A stretch of 64,000 nucleotides of DNA from an uncultured Atopobium sp. (GCA_947090525.1 CAMUON010000005.1:1-64000), one strand, 5' to 3'; positions 14,425 through 24,183 are shown, counted from the stretch's first letter. Numbers and translations are program-made. The notes: generated from the letters alone by a model not told the origin.

Positions 14425-16345
14425 TGCCTCTTCTGTAATGGAGAAACGCACAAAATCGTATAGTGCTCTTTCAAGAAGAAGTCGTCGCTCAAGCAGCGCT
14501 TTTGCGACCACCCGCGTAAATTCCTCACGCCGCGCTAGAGATCGTATGAAGAGTGAAGATTCATTGTCTGCCATACGCTCGCGGCGTAGGAAAAAGCGGA
14601 TGAAACAAGTTCTTCGCACCTCTGCTGTTACGACCTTCCGTGTTACGCGCGCCTCTACGCGCGCAGCCCTTGCGGCAACGCAAGCAGCTGCCTCATTTGC
14701 TTACCAGGGTCAAGAATTTATTAACACCTCAACTAACACAGAAGCGGGCAATCAGAGCGAATATGCTGCTACTCGCTCAAGCCAAGCGCTTGCTCGACAG
14801 ATAGTGGAGAAAACGCAAGCAGCTGCGCAAGCTGGGGTACAAACAGTCATACATGGTGAATCTATTGCCTCAAAGGCACTTGGAGACAAAATCTATGATT
14901 CAGCAAAAGCGCACATTTCTGCAAATCAAGCACTTGCGGAAAAAGCTCAGGCAGCTACACAAGCTGCTAAAGCACAAGCACAAGCTGAAGCCGCGCGTTT
15001 AAGCGCAAGTAAGCAAGCAGCACGCACGCAGGTTACCCATCAGCGCTCAGCAAAAGCCTATAAAAAAGCGCGTATCGCTAAAAAACACAGAGAAGCTCTT
15101 AAAAAACGTAAGGTTCATACAGCTAAGCGTCGCATTAAACAACGAGAGACGATAGCCGCTTTCCAGGATGTGCAGCAATTTAAGGATCCACGGGTAAAAG
15201 TAACTGTTAAAAAGGCAAATAGCGGGCGCTTGAGAGATAGACTTGGAGACTGGTTCAAATCTTTTTTCCGTCGCAAACGGCATCTCGGATCAAGAATCGG
15301 GGAAGCGATAGCCCGCTTTTTCCTGCATTACTTGCTCTTAGGTATCGGACTTATCTCTACGGTCGGTCTTTTGCTCGGTGCACTTGTCTTCTTTGGTGGC
15401 ATTACCGCAGGTAATATGCGACCAGGTGGGTCAGGAATGACTGATGCTCAACGTGAGGCTGTCGTGCAAGCAGCCTTGGGTAAGCTCGGCTTGCCTTATA
15501 TTTATGGCGGCAACGACCCTGATGTAGGACTTGACTGTTCAGGACTTACGCAATATGCGTATAAACAAATAGGAGTAGATCTTCCTCGTACTGCACAAGG
15601 TCAATACGACCTTGTAGATTCTCTTGGAAACATGGTTACTGATCCAAGCCAGCTGCGGCGAGGAGATCTCGTCTTTTACGGCCGCTGGGTGACAACGACT
15701 GTTACCGATGAAAATGGTGTTGAACACGAAGTTAAGAAAGCAATCATCACTCATGTAACGATCTACCTAGGCCATGATGAGATGATTCATGAACCTCATC
15801 CAGGGGACGTATGTAAGATTTCACCGTTCAGAACCCAAGGATTTATAGGCGGCGGATCTCCTGTTGAAGGTGGTGGCGACATGGGAAGCCTCTCAGGTGG
15901 TGGTACCGTACAAATTCCTCGACCTGATGGATCTAACATCTACACCATTACTGAATATGATCGTATCCACTGGGCTCGCGGCACTGCACAGCGCGCCGTG
16001 TTCAACCAATGGAACGATAGTGGTCATTGGACTAATGGTTTTGCAACAATTAACGGCTATTACCTCATTGCTTGTACTCCTAAATTCGGGCGCGTAGGCG
16101 ACATTGTAGAGTTTCGTCTTTCAGACGGAAGAGTTCTTCCTTGCATCATTGCCGATGAGAAGAACACGTCAGACCCGGGATGTAATGAGTGGGGGCACGA
16201 CAATGGACGTTCCATTATCGAATTTGAGGTTCAGAGCAGCTGGTATAGAAGCTATGGAAACCCAGGCTCACGCAATTGGATGCCTGAATGGCGAGGATTG
16301 TACGTAGACGAAGCAATGAATACAGGACGAAACATTTTAGGATAA
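14411..16345 (+). CDS. VirB1-like NlpC/P60 cell-wall hydrolase with membrane anchor
   Basis: 644 residues. Residues 1-290 are basic, Ala/Arg-rich and helical, probably cytoplasmic. A membrane helix lies at about 305-335. An NlpC/P60 domain follows (about 345-475) with YIYGGNDPDVGLDCSGLTQY (Cys about 375), the His in ITHVTIYLGH and a downstream polar residue. The last about 150 residues (VGDIVEFRLSDGRVLPCIIAD and onward) may be a double-psi barrel of the 3D/RlpA kind. Such enzymes open peptidoglycan for the conjugation channel, and Gram-positive ICEs encode one after virB4. ATG 14411, overlapping virB4, is preferred because AAAGG lies ten bases upstream. Confidence 0.85.
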   Translation: MRKPNASSVMEKRTKSYSALSRRSRRSSSAFATTRVNSSRRARDRMKSEDSLSAIRSRRRKKRMKQVLRTSAVTTFRVTRASTRAALAATQAAASFAYQGQEFINTSTNTEAGNQSEYAATRSSQALARQIVEKTQAAAQAGVQTVIHGESIASKALGDKIYDSAKAHISANQALAEKAQAATQAAKAQAQAEAARLSASKQAARTQVTHQRSAKAYKKARIAKKHREALKKRKVHTAKRRIKQRETIAAFQDVQQFKDPRVKVTVKKANSGRLRDRLGDWFKSFFRRKRHLGSRIGEAIARFFLHYLLLGIGLISTVGLLLGALVFFGGITAGNMRPGGSGMTDAQREAVVQAALGKLGLPYIYGGNDPDVGLDCSGLTQYAYKQIGVDLPRTAQGQYDLVDSLGNMVTDPSQLRRGDLVFYGRWVTTTVTDENGVEHEVKKAIITHVTIYLGHDEMIHEPHPGDVCKISPFRTQGFIGGGSPVEGGGDMGSLSGGGTVQIPRPDGSNIYTITEYDRIHWARGTAQRAVFNQWNDSGHWTNGFATINGYYLIACTPKFGRVGDIVEFRLSDGRVLPCIIADEKNTSDPGCNEWGHDNGRSIIEFEVQSSWYRSYGNPGSRNWMPEWRGLYVDEAMNTGRNILG

Positions 16346-16354
16346 GGAGTAATA

Positions 16355-17221
16355 ATGCCTACTAAATCTCTATTCTCATTGGCAAAGCCGATGTCTAAAT
16401 CTAAAAAGTCTTACTGGATGCTTATTGGGGGTGCTGCGGGGCTTGGAGTGGTCTCCCTATCCGGAATGATTATATCTGCACTTTTGTGGGGAACACCACC
16501 ACAACCTTATGATTCATCAGCAGACTCGATGGATTCGCTTGCAACTGTATCCGATGAAAATACCGAAGCACAGCAAAACCTGGAAGCAGGGGAGAAATGG
16601 CGCAATCGCACGGGTGACTTTGCTCTGGCGTATCCTCTTACCGCTGAGTCTGCTGATAAGCTTATTGATACGGTCGATGAGTACAACAAATACAACCACC
16701 CAGACCTTAAAAATCGCAAGCTTCTCATCAAAGAAGTTCGTGAGGTTAAGCAAGAGAAGCCTGGAAAAAATGATGTTAAGTACGCGCTTGTTACCATCGG
16801 CTTTGAACAGTCGGATGTGATACTAAACGCTCAGCAGCAAAATGAGTATTGGCAAGTGTGGGAAGACCATGCGTCTTCAAAGAACACGCCTTCTGTTACC
16901 TCGGCGGGAACAGGAAATAAACAATCATCTCAAACGAAAAGTATAGATCCTACGGTAGACGTTAAGCTTACAGATGTTGATACCCTTCTTGCAAAGAAAT
17001 TCCCTCGTCCTTGTGCGAAATACCTTGCGCCTTCTTTCTCTCAATGGGCTGGAAAACACGGTCTTGGTTCAGACCAGTCAGATGCTAAAGTCACGGGCGA
17101 GCTTACTTGTCCTGGACAGGGACAGAGCATGTTCTATATCGTTTCGCATGAAGGCGTAACAGTAAGCTGTGTATATGATCAGGCGGCAAACACTCTTGAA
17201 TTTAATAAGGAAAATCGATAA
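16355..17221 (+). CDS. Single-pass membrane protein in the VirB8/TcpC position
   Basis: 288 residues: a short basic cytoplasmic start, one membrane helix (about 21-46) and a large outer domain. AAGGAG precedes ATG 16355 and the gene lies ten bases after the hydrolase. In Gram-positive ICEs this slot often encodes a VirB8-like protein (TcpC, NTF2-like fold); topology and length agree, but I see no diagnostic motif. An alternative is an unrelated surface-exposed channel component. Residues about 175-200 are a Ser/Thr-rich linker, suggesting two small domains. Confidence 0.55.
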   Translation: MPTKSLFSLAKPMSKSKKSYWMLIGGAAGLGVVSLSGMIISALLWGTPPQPYDSSADSMDSLATVSDENTEAQQNLEAGEKWRNRTGDFALAYPLTAESADKLIDTVDEYNKYNHPDLKNRKLLIKEVREVKQEKPGKNDVKYALVTIGFEQSDVILNAQQQNEYWQVWEDHASSKNTPSVTSAGTGNKQSSQTKSIDPTVDVKLTDVDTLLAKKFPRPCAKYLAPSFSQWAGKHGLGSDQSDAKVTGELTCPGQGQSMFYIVSHEGVTVSCVYDQAANTLEFNKENR

Positions 17222-17236
17222 AGGAAGATGAAAGCT

Positions 17237-18970
17237 ATGAAATTAGTCATTGCAGAGAAGCCGTCAGTCGCTAAGTCACTCGCGCACGTACTTGGCGCAA
17301 GAACTTACAAGAATGGATACTTTGAAGGTAAGGATTTGCGTGTTAGTTGGTGTTATGGGCATCTTATAGAGCTTGCGAATCCTGAGGCATATGATCCCAA
17401 ATACAAGCACTGGAACCTTAAAGACTTGCCTATTATGCCTGATCATTACAAGTATGAGGTATCTAAAGGATCTGCGAAGAAACAATTTAGCGTTCTTAAA
17501 AAACTTATGAATGATAAGCAGGTAACTGCTGTTGTTAATGCTTGCGATGCTGGGCGTGAAGGGGAGAGCATTTTTCGATTAGTATATCTTCAAGCTAAGT
17601 GCAAAAAACCGATGTATAGACTCTGGACTTCCTCATTAGAGGATAGTGCGCTAAAGCAAGCGTTTGCAAACTTACAGCCTGGAAAAAAGTTCGATAATCT
17701 CTTTATTGCAGCTCAAGCGAGGGCTTTTGCTGACTGGCTTGTGGGTATGAATCTCAGTCGCTTTTATACCTGTACGTATCATACGCTCTATACTGTAGGT
17801 CGCGTGCAAACGCCTACTGTTGGTATTATTGCCGCTCGTGATAAAGAGATTGAGAATTTCAAAAAGGAAAAGTACTATAGCGTAAAAATTGAGCTTGATG
17901 ATTTTAGTTTGAGCTCTGAGCGTATTGATGGTATGAGCGCTGCAAATGCACTTGTTGACTCTCTTCAAAAGCAGGGAAGCATCAAACTGGACAGTATTTC
18001 TCAAAAAGAAAAAGCAACTAAACCTGACAAGCCTTATGACCTTACCACGCTGCAGCGCGAAGCGAACAAAAAGTATGGTATGACTGCACAAGAGACACTA
18101 GATACGCTTCAAAGTCTTTATGAGAAAAAGCTTACTTCATATCCACGTACGGATTCTCGTTATTTCACAAATGACATGAAAGAGACTATACGTAAGCTTG
18201 TTTCGGCGTTCGACCCACACTTTGAAATAGATGATAGAAACTTCGATAAGCTCTTTGATTCTTCAAAGGTTAGTGATCACTATGCAATCATCCCCACGTT
18301 GTCTGCGGCTCAAACGAAGCTTTCAGCGCTTGATCTTTCTGAGCGTGAACAACACATATTTGATCTTGTCCTTCACAAGCTCCTTTGTGCGGTTGCACAC
18401 AATCTTGTTGAGAGTATCACTACGCTTACGTACCATCACGAATCTTATAAGTTTAGTTCTTCTGAAAAAGTAGTGTTAAATCCTGGTTGGGAACGCTATT
18501 CTATCCTGTCCTCAGCTGACTATGACATTCTTAGGATCCCCGATCTTCTTCCTGATCAGATGTATCTCATTAAGAATGTTGTGGCAGAGGAGAAATACAC
18601 TCAACCAAAGAAACACTACACCGAAGATACGCTCCTTCGTGCTATGGAAACTGCAGGTGTTGAAGCACTTAAAGATGATGTTGAGGTAGAGCGCAAGGGG
18701 TTGGGAACACCTGCTACTCGCGCTGGAATTATCGAAAATATCATTATGCGGGGCTTTATTAAGCGCGACAAGAAGTGCTTGATTTGCACGGATAAGGGTT
18801 ACAAGCTCTTAAAGGTTGTATCTCCTCGATTTAGGAGCGCGGAGATGACATCAGAGTGGGAAAATCAACTCTCAAGTATTGCCCATGGAACATATTCAGG
18901 ACATGATTTTCTCAATACTGTTCAAGATGAAATAACTCAAGTTATACGTAGCGACTCTCATCTCACATAA
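17237..18970 (+). CDS. topB: DNA topoisomerase III (type IA)
   Basis: 577 residues. TOPRIM domain at the N terminus (MKLVIAEKPSVAKSLA, then NACDAGREGE near residue 95), the type IA arch, and catalytic tyrosine in LTSYPRTDSR near residue 301, followed by the conserved GLGTPATRAGIIE near 490. Ends soon after, with no C-terminal zinc fingers, as usual for element-encoded TopB. ATG 17237 is chosen over 17228 because AAAGGA at 17220-17225 is too close to the latter. ICE TopB enzymes help process the transferred strand or replicating circle. Seven bases after the preceding gene, so same operon. Confidence 0.93.
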   Translation: MKLVIAEKPSVAKSLAHVLGARTYKNGYFEGKDLRVSWCYGHLIELANPEAYDPKYKHWNLKDLPIMPDHYKYEVSKGSAKKQFSVLKKLMNDKQVTAVVNACDAGREGESIFRLVYLQAKCKKPMYRLWTSSLEDSALKQAFANLQPGKKFDNLFIAAQARAFADWLVGMNLSRFYTCTYHTLYTVGRVQTPTVGIIAARDKEIENFKKEKYYSVKIELDDFSLSSERIDGMSAANALVDSLQKQGSIKLDSISQKEKATKPDKPYDLTTLQREANKKYGMTAQETLDTLQSLYEKKLTSYPRTDSRYFTNDMKETIRKLVSAFDPHFEIDDRNFDKLFDSSKVSDHYAIIPTLSAAQTKLSALDLSEREQHIFDLVLHKLLCAVAHNLVESITTLTYHHESYKFSSSEKVVLNPGWERYSILSSADYDILRIPDLLPDQMYLIKNVVAEEKYTQPKKHYTEDTLLRAMETAGVEALKDDVEVERKGLGTPATRAGIIENIIMRGFIKRDKKCLICTDKGYKLLKVVSPRFRSAEMTSEWENQLSSIAHGTYSGHDFLNTVQDEITQVIRSDSHLT

Positions 18971-18979
18971 TGCTCTATA

Positions 18980-19009
18980 TTGCAAAAGAACCGCAGGTCA
19001 TGCTATAAT
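18980..19009 (+). promoter_or_regulatory. Promoter of the MuF-C-domain gene
   Basis: Extended -10 TGC-TATAAT (19001-19009) with a -35-like TTGCAA (18980-18985) 18 bases upstream. From 18991 the sequence is repeated almost base for base before the ardC-like gene (24366 onward), including the -10. Confidence 0.65.
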
Positions 19010-19064
19010 TAAGGAATAAGGCACTTCCACATTGCCTAGAGACAAAGGAAACATCATGGACGAT
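18991..19064 (+). repeat. Promoter-leader repeat, copy A (copy B at 24366-24440)
   Basis: About 74 bp, from CCGCAGG through the start codon to the third codon, is nearly identical to 24366-24440. The differences are one base in the spacer and two changes in the hairpin loop. The two genes downstream are otherwise unrelated, so a regulatory cassette was copied, and the two should be co-regulated. Confidence 0.8.
19019..19050 (+). promoter_or_regulatory. Hairpin-SD leader element, copy 5
   Basis: AGGCA/TGCCT (19019-19023/19033-19037) around CTTCCACAT, then GAGACAAAGGAA (19039-19050), the ribosome binding site of ATG 19056. The -10 box ends at 19009, so the transcript would begin only a few bases before the hairpin, making it the extreme 5' end of the mRNA. 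Confidence 0.75.
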
Positions 19065-20264
19065 AAAACCCGTCTTTCTCAAGAAATTGATAATACACTT
19101 AATCACCCTGAGTTATATAAAAGTGTAATGATATGCGCTCACACACCTCGTGTTCTACAACAGTTAGGACTCAAGGATTATCCAATCCTTATGAGCCAAC
19201 AGCATGTGAGAAATTGTCTACATGAAAAAGGAAAAAATCCGCGCTGGCATGGTCTTGATAAATCCGATCTGATGGGTCTTATCGACCAACTCCAAGCCCC
19301 TGCTCTCGTTATGGATAGTCTAAGGAATGATTACAGTATTATCGCTGTTACCGATACAGTCGATAAGGATAGCCTTCCTATTATGGCCACTCTTCGCTGT
19401 TATGGTGAGGGTCAATATGAACTTTCCACTCTTCAATCAAACTATTTAACCAGCGTATATGGACGCACGAACTTTTCTAATTTTCTTAATAACCATATTC
19501 AGGAAAATACTTTACTTTATGCAGATAAAGAAAAAATCCAAAGACTTGAGCTGTTTTCGCGGCAACAATTGTCGCAAGCATACTCTTTTTGCTTTGGACC
19601 TAATAAAATCATACACCAAAGTTCTAACGTTGGTCAAGCGCAAGACGCTTACTATCAGGCATTTCATGACGACTTGTATAAATCCCTTGTAGTTGAAGAC
19701 GCTACTACAAACACTTTGCATGCCCATATGTTTATCGTAGGTGTAGATAGTGACAATGAACGCTTTATCGTTTTTTCTGATACAAACCCAGATGGTTATA
19801 AACTTTTTGCGTACCCTTTTGCAGAAGCAATGCGTAACATGAATTCCGTCGATGGAGAAAACCACACTACTCGTATAAGAGCACACCGAAAGCCTTATGT
19901 TTTACAACATGTAGCGCGTTTACGGGATTATATAGAGTATGACTTGCCGTATTTCTATGATCGATCTCCGACAAAACTTGTAGGTGCAGATACTGATTGT
20001 TTACCTTCGCAGATGGACTATATCTCATCGATTTCACCGTCTGAGTTTGTAGTACCTGAGCTTAAAGAGGTTTGGGCGGACAAATACGCACGTTTACAAG
20101 AATCCGCAAAACCTAATCAATCGTTTCAAACCTTGGGACTTAAACCGAAGCTCCAAGTTAAGAAAGTAGGTTCTCTGGCTGATGAGATGGCTCAAGCGAA
20201 AGCAGCAGCCAATAGGCAGGAACCCTTGGATTCATCTTCTCTTCCGCCGCATTTGCGACAGTAG
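19056..20264 (+). CDS. MuF-C/PBECR-type putative nuclease protein with shared C-terminal tail
   Basis: 402 residues. Residues about 25-165 (HTPRVLQQLGLKDYPILMSQ, HVRNCLHEKG, WHGLDKSDLMGLIDQLQAPA, and LTSVYGRTNFSNFL) fit the MuF C-terminal domain, a predicted Barnase/EndoU/ColE5/RelE-fold domain attached to phage head and polyvalent ICE proteins. Residues 200-330 are a second, unrecognised domain. The end carries SLADEMAQAKAAANRQ, 30 residues from the C terminus. Start ATG 19056 is fixed by the leader's AAAGGAA. A transferred RNA- or tRNA-targeting effector is a reasonable guess; no activity can be read from sequence alone. It is monocistronic or weakly linked to the next gene. Confidence 0.6.
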   Translation: MDDKTRLSQEIDNTLNHPELYKSVMICAHTPRVLQQLGLKDYPILMSQQHVRNCLHEKGKNPRWHGLDKSDLMGLIDQLQAPALVMDSLRNDYSIIAVTDTVDKDSLPIMATLRCYGEGQYELSTLQSNYLTSVYGRTNFSNFLNNHIQENTLLYADKEKIQRLELFSRQQLSQAYSFCFGPNKIIHQSSNVGQAQDAYYQAFHDDLYKSLVVEDATTNTLHAHMFIVGVDSDNERFIVFSDTNPDGYKLFAYPFAEAMRNMNSVDGENHTTRIRAHRKPYVLQHVARLRDYIEYDLPYFYDRSPTKLVGADTDCLPSQMDYISSISPSEFVVPELKEVWADKYARLQESAKPNQSFQTLGLKPKLQVKKVGSLADEMAQAKAAANRQEPLDSSSLPPHLRQ

Positions 20265-20289
20265 ATGATCCACAAATATTTTATTGCGT

Positions 20290-20320
20290 TGATACTTTTC
20301 ACACATCGAGACAAAGGAGA
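20290..20320 (+). promoter_or_regulatory. Divergent hairpin-SD leader, copy 6 (LRR protein)
   Basis: GAT/ATC (20291-20293/20305-20307) around ACTTTTCACAC, a weak version of the usual stem and loop, followed by the fully conserved GAGACAAAGGAGA (20308-20320) before ATG 20326. The downstream half is better conserved than the hairpin. Confidence 0.5.
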
Positions 20321-20325
20321 AAAGA

Positions 20326-23300
20326 ATGAAAAGTAAGAAGCATGAGATCTCTTCCATGGAACATATGAGTTTTAGCAGCAAAAAGGTATTGGCATCAGTT
20401 GTCGCGGGTCTTTTATTTGCCGCGCCAGTATTTGCAACTGTTGAAACGGTTGCTCCTTCACTTGGACTTGCAGACCAGGCTGCATATGCTGCCGTTGCAT
20501 CAAAACCGCAGGTAAATACTATACATGATTCTATTGTCCAGTTCAAAGATCCTGTGCTCAAAAAACGCATTCTTTCTCAAATGAAAAAACAAAATCTTAT
20601 TAGTCAATCAGCTCAAGATATTACTGAGGAAGATGCGCTAAAAGTTAAGGAGTTGATCATGTCAAGTGACCCTGGTGATGATAAAATTCAATCAATAGAA
20701 GGCATTGAAAATTTTAAGAATTTAACATGGCTTTCTCTATCCGACAACCAAATCACCGACATCACACCACTAAAAGGCTTGACTAACCTCACATACCTTG
20801 CCTTGAGCGGCTGCCACATCACCGACATCACACCACTAAAAGGCTTGACTAAGCTTGAGTCCTGCCTTGACCTTAACTACAACCAAATCACCGACATCAC
20901 ACCCCTTGCAGGCATGACCAACCTCTCCTCGCTTGACCTTAGACAAAATAAAATCACCGACGTCACACCCCTTGCAGGCATGACCAACCTCACAAACCTT
21001 CTGCTATCCGACAACCAAATCACCGACATCACACCCCTTGCTGGCTTGACTAAGCTTGAGTACGGGCTCGACCTTAACCAAAATAAAATCACCGACGTCA
21101 CACCACTAAAAGGCTTGACTAAGCTCTCTTCGCTCGACCTTAGCCAAAATAAAATCACCGACGTCACACCCCTTGCCGGCTTGAAAAAGCTCTACTCGCT
21201 CAACCTGCAATCCAATCAAATTAAAAATCTTGAATGCTTGAGCATGAGCCATGGTTTTTTTGCTGTCACCGAAGCAAGCCTCCAAACAATCAATCTGCAA
21301 CCAACAACACTTACAGTTGATTTGAAGAAAGAGATTAAGGGTTTTGGTAATGTAACTTTTTATTTAGACGAGAATGTTTCTAATGGCGTTCTAACTTATA
21401 AAGAGGGAATGAAAAATCCATATCAAGTTAAAGCTTATGAGAGGGACTCTGTCGGTGTCGAGCTCGTATATACAGCTGATATCAATATTGATTTTTCTAA
21501 GGCTAAAAATCCTATTATTATTCAGTTCAAAGATGCTGTGCTCAAGAAGCGCATTCTTTCTGAAATGAAAAAACAAAATCTTATTAATCAATCAGCCCAA
21601 GATATTACTGAGGAAGATGCGCTAAAAGTTAAAGAGTTGGACTTATCAGGTTTCTCTTCTGTTGATAAATTTCAATCAATAGAAGGCATTGAAAATTTTA
21701 AGAATTTAACAAAACTTTATCTGAGCGACAACCACATCACCGACCTCACACCACTTGCCGGCATGACAAAGCTTGAAACACTTGATGCAACCGCACAAAC
21801 AATCAATCTGCAACCAACAACAGCTACAGTTGATTTGAAGAAAGAGATTAAAGCTTTTGGTAATCCAAGTGTCGCTTTAGACGAGAATGTTTCTAATGGC
21901 GTTCTAACTTATAAAGAGGGAATGAAAAATCCATATCAAGTTAAAGTTCATGAAGAAAACGGAGAACACAAATATTCAGCTACTATCAATGTAGATTTTC
22001 CTAAAGCTAAAATAAATTCTGAAATTCAAACAGAAGATACTTCTGAGGAATTGCAAAAATTACTTGACGGGGATAGTACTGTAAAAGCAACTGATAATTA
22101 TAAGAATGCTGACGATAATCTGAAACAAGCGTACGACAAAGCTATCACAGATGGAAAAACAATCTATGACAAGCTTTCTTCAACTCCTGAACAGGTGCAG
22201 CAGGCAGCTGAAAAAATTAAGGCTGCGCTTGGCAAATTGAATGGAGACGCTAAATCAAGTACAGCCACATCACAACTTCAAGGTCAATTAGATGCAGCTA
22301 ATGGTAAGATTCAAACCCTTTCTGGTGAACTTGAAAAAGCTAAACAACAGGGTACAGCAGATGCTTCTACCATTCAGTCTTTAACTGAACAACTCCAACA
22401 AACGAAGAATGCGCTTGAAAAGTTGAAGAGTGATAAGACCTTGAGTGATCAGCAGAAACAGGCTGAGATTGATAGACTCAACGGTCAAATCACAGAGCTT
22501 GGTAAGCAAATAGAAAAGCTTACCCAAGAGAACACGTCTCTTAAAAGTCAGATCGCAACACTACAAGCAACGGTTGCTCGTCTTACGGAAGAAGCAAACC
22601 AATGTCATGTCTCAGATGGTGCTAAAGCACAAGAGCTTGAAAAGGTAAAGCAACAGCTTACCCAAGCTCAAGGTGACCTTGAGAAACTAAAGCAAGACAA
22701 GACTCAATCAGACCAGGAGAAACAAAAGGAGATTGATAGACTCAATGGCCAAGTAACTCAACTCAACCAGGAGATCGATAAACTCAAGCAAGAGAAGTCT
22801 ACACTCACGCAGCAACTGCAAGATGCAACATCACAGGTGAATACTCTCAACTCTCAGCTTGAACAACTGAAAAATGACAAGAAGCAAGCCGATGAGAAGA
22901 ATAAGCAAACCATTTCGGGCTTGAACACTCAAGTCCAGCAACTCACTCATGATAAACAAGGCTTGCAGGAGCAGATAACCACCAAACAAAAGGAAATCGA
23001 GAAGCTCAATACCCAGATCCAGACTCTCAAGGATGATCACTCTAAATCAGACCAGGAGAAACAAAAGGAGATTGAGCGACTCTCTGGTCAGGTGAATACT
23101 CTTACTCAAGAGAAAAAAGACTTGCAAGGAAAGCTTGATGCTGCCAATGAGAAGGTACGTAGTCTCACTGAGCAGATTGATAAGCTCAAGCAACAACACA
23201 CTGCGGATGCTTCTACCATTCAGTCTTTGACTCAGCAACTGCAGCAAACTAAGCAACAACTTGAGGATCTTAAACATAATAAGACCTTGAGTGACACTCA

Positions 23301-24183
23301 AAAGCAAGTTGAGATCGATAAACTTAACGCTCAAATCACAAACCTTGGTAAGCAAATAGCAAAGCTTACCCAAGAGAACACGTCTCTTAAAAGTCAGATC
23401 GCAACACTACAAGCAACGGTTGCTCGTCTTACGGAAGAAGCAAACCAATGTCATGTCTCAGATGGTGCTAAAGCACAAGAGCTTGAAAAGGTAAAGCAAC
23501 AGCTTACCCAAGCTCAAGCTGACCTTGAGAAACTTAAAACAGATAAGACTCAATCTGACCAAGAGAAACAAAAAGAGATTGATAGACTCAATGGCCAAGT
23601 AACTCAACTCAACCAGGAGATTGTGAAACTCAAGCAAGAGAATCCAACAGGTGGATCATCCGAGGGCTCTGGTACAAGCACTGGTTCTAGTGTAAGCATT
23701 GGCGGTTTCGGTGCTTTTGGCGAGGACAACGATAGTGACGCAAATGCCCCTGCTTCTATGAGCGCAATGTATCGTCTCTACAATCCATGGACAGGGGAGC
23801 ATTTATTTACCACTGATGCTCATGAAGTTCAGACGCTTGTAGCTTTGGGTTGGCAGGATGAAGGCATCATTGGTCAGGTGAGTATGAAGGAAGGTAAAGC
23901 TGTATATCGCTTGTACAATCCAAACACTGGTGAACACCACTTTACTACCGACCTTGCTGAGGTTGAGCGTTGTGTTGCTAATGGCTGGGTAAAAGAAGGC
24001 ATTGCCTTCTACAGCCAGGGTGATCAAGCGGTATTCAGCATGTATAACCCTTATGCAAAATCCTTCTACCATCACTATACAAGTGATGAGAATGAGATTG
24101 CCCAGATGGTTAAAGACGGTTGGAAGAAAGAAGGAGTCAAGTGGTATTGCGCACCTGTCCAACCACATAATCTGGTTAAGTAG
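20326..24183 (+). CDS. Giant secreted LRR / coiled-coil / DUF5648 protein
   Basis: 1285 residues. Signal peptide (residues about 15-45, LLFAAPVFA). Internalin-like leucine-rich repeats of 21-22 residues (NQITDITPLKGLTNLTYLAL type) at about 120-310, then an Ig-like linker. A second, shorter copy of the whole block (KDAVLKKRILSEMKKQNLI onward) lies at about 400-565. A long Gln/Lys/Glu-rich coiled coil runs from about 610 to 1110 and contains a near-exact duplication. Three DUF5648 repeats (MYRLYNPWTGEHLFTTDAHE type) end the protein. No LPXTG or membrane anchor is visible, so attachment may be through the C-terminal repeats. Probably a host- or partner-cell adhesin carried by the element. The start follows the leader's AAAGGAG. 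Confidence 0.85.
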   Translation: MKSKKHEISSMEHMSFSSKKVLASVVAGLLFAAPVFATVETVAPSLGLADQAAYAAVASKPQVNTIHDSIVQFKDPVLKKRILSQMKKQNLISQSAQDITEEDALKVKELIMSSDPGDDKIQSIEGIENFKNLTWLSLSDNQITDITPLKGLTNLTYLALSGCHITDITPLKGLTKLESCLDLNYNQITDITPLAGMTNLSSLDLRQNKITDVTPLAGMTNLTNLLLSDNQITDITPLAGLTKLEYGLDLNQNKITDVTPLKGLTKLSSLDLSQNKITDVTPLAGLKKLYSLNLQSNQIKNLECLSMSHGFFAVTEASLQTINLQPTTLTVDLKKEIKGFGNVTFYLDENVSNGVLTYKEGMKNPYQVKAYERDSVGVELVYTADINIDFSKAKNPIIIQFKDAVLKKRILSEMKKQNLINQSAQDITEEDALKVKELDLSGFSSVDKFQSIEGIENFKNLTKLYLSDNHITDLTPLAGMTKLETLDATAQTINLQPTTATVDLKKEIKAFGNPSVALDENVSNGVLTYKEGMKNPYQVKVHEENGEHKYSATINVDFPKAKINSEIQTEDTSEELQKLLDGDSTVKATDNYKNADDNLKQAYDKAITDGKTIYDKLSSTPEQVQQAAEKIKAALGKLNGDAKSSTATSQLQGQLDAANGKIQTLSGELEKAKQQGTADASTIQSLTEQLQQTKNALEKLKSDKTLSDQQKQAEIDRLNGQITELGKQIEKLTQENTSLKSQIATLQATVARLTEEANQCHVSDGAKAQELEKVKQQLTQAQGDLEKLKQDKTQSDQEKQKEIDRLNGQVTQLNQEIDKLKQEKSTLTQQLQDATSQVNTLNSQLEQLKNDKKQADEKNKQTISGLNTQVQQLTHDKQGLQEQITTKQKEIEKLNTQIQTLKDDHSKSDQEKQKEIERLSGQVNTLTQEKKDLQGKLDAANEKVRSLTEQIDKLKQQHTADASTIQSLTQQLQQTKQQLEDLKHNKTLSDTQKQVEIDKLNAQITNLGKQIAKLTQENTSLKSQIATLQATVARLTEEANQCHVSDGAKAQELEKVKQQLTQAQADLEKLKTDKTQSDQEKQKEIDRLNGQVTQLNQEIVKLKQENPTGGSSEGSGTSTGSSVSIGGFGAFGEDNDSDANAPASMSAMYRLYNPWTGEHLFTTDAHEVQTLVALGWQDEGIIGQVSMKEGKAVYRLYNPNTGEHHFTTDLAEVERCVANGWVKEGIAFYSQGDQAVFSMYNPYAKSFYHHYTSDENEIAQMVKDGWKKEGVKWYCAPVQPHNLVK
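22501..23534 (+). repeat. Internal near-identical duplication in the coiled-coil region
   Basis: About 190 bp at 22501-22690 recur almost unchanged at 23347-23534. Both encode the segment with TQENTSLKSQIATLQATVAR and the only Cys-His pair (NQCHVSDG). Near identity at DNA level means a recent duplication or gene conversion, and it marks the coiled coil as length-variable between strains. Confidence 0.85.
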
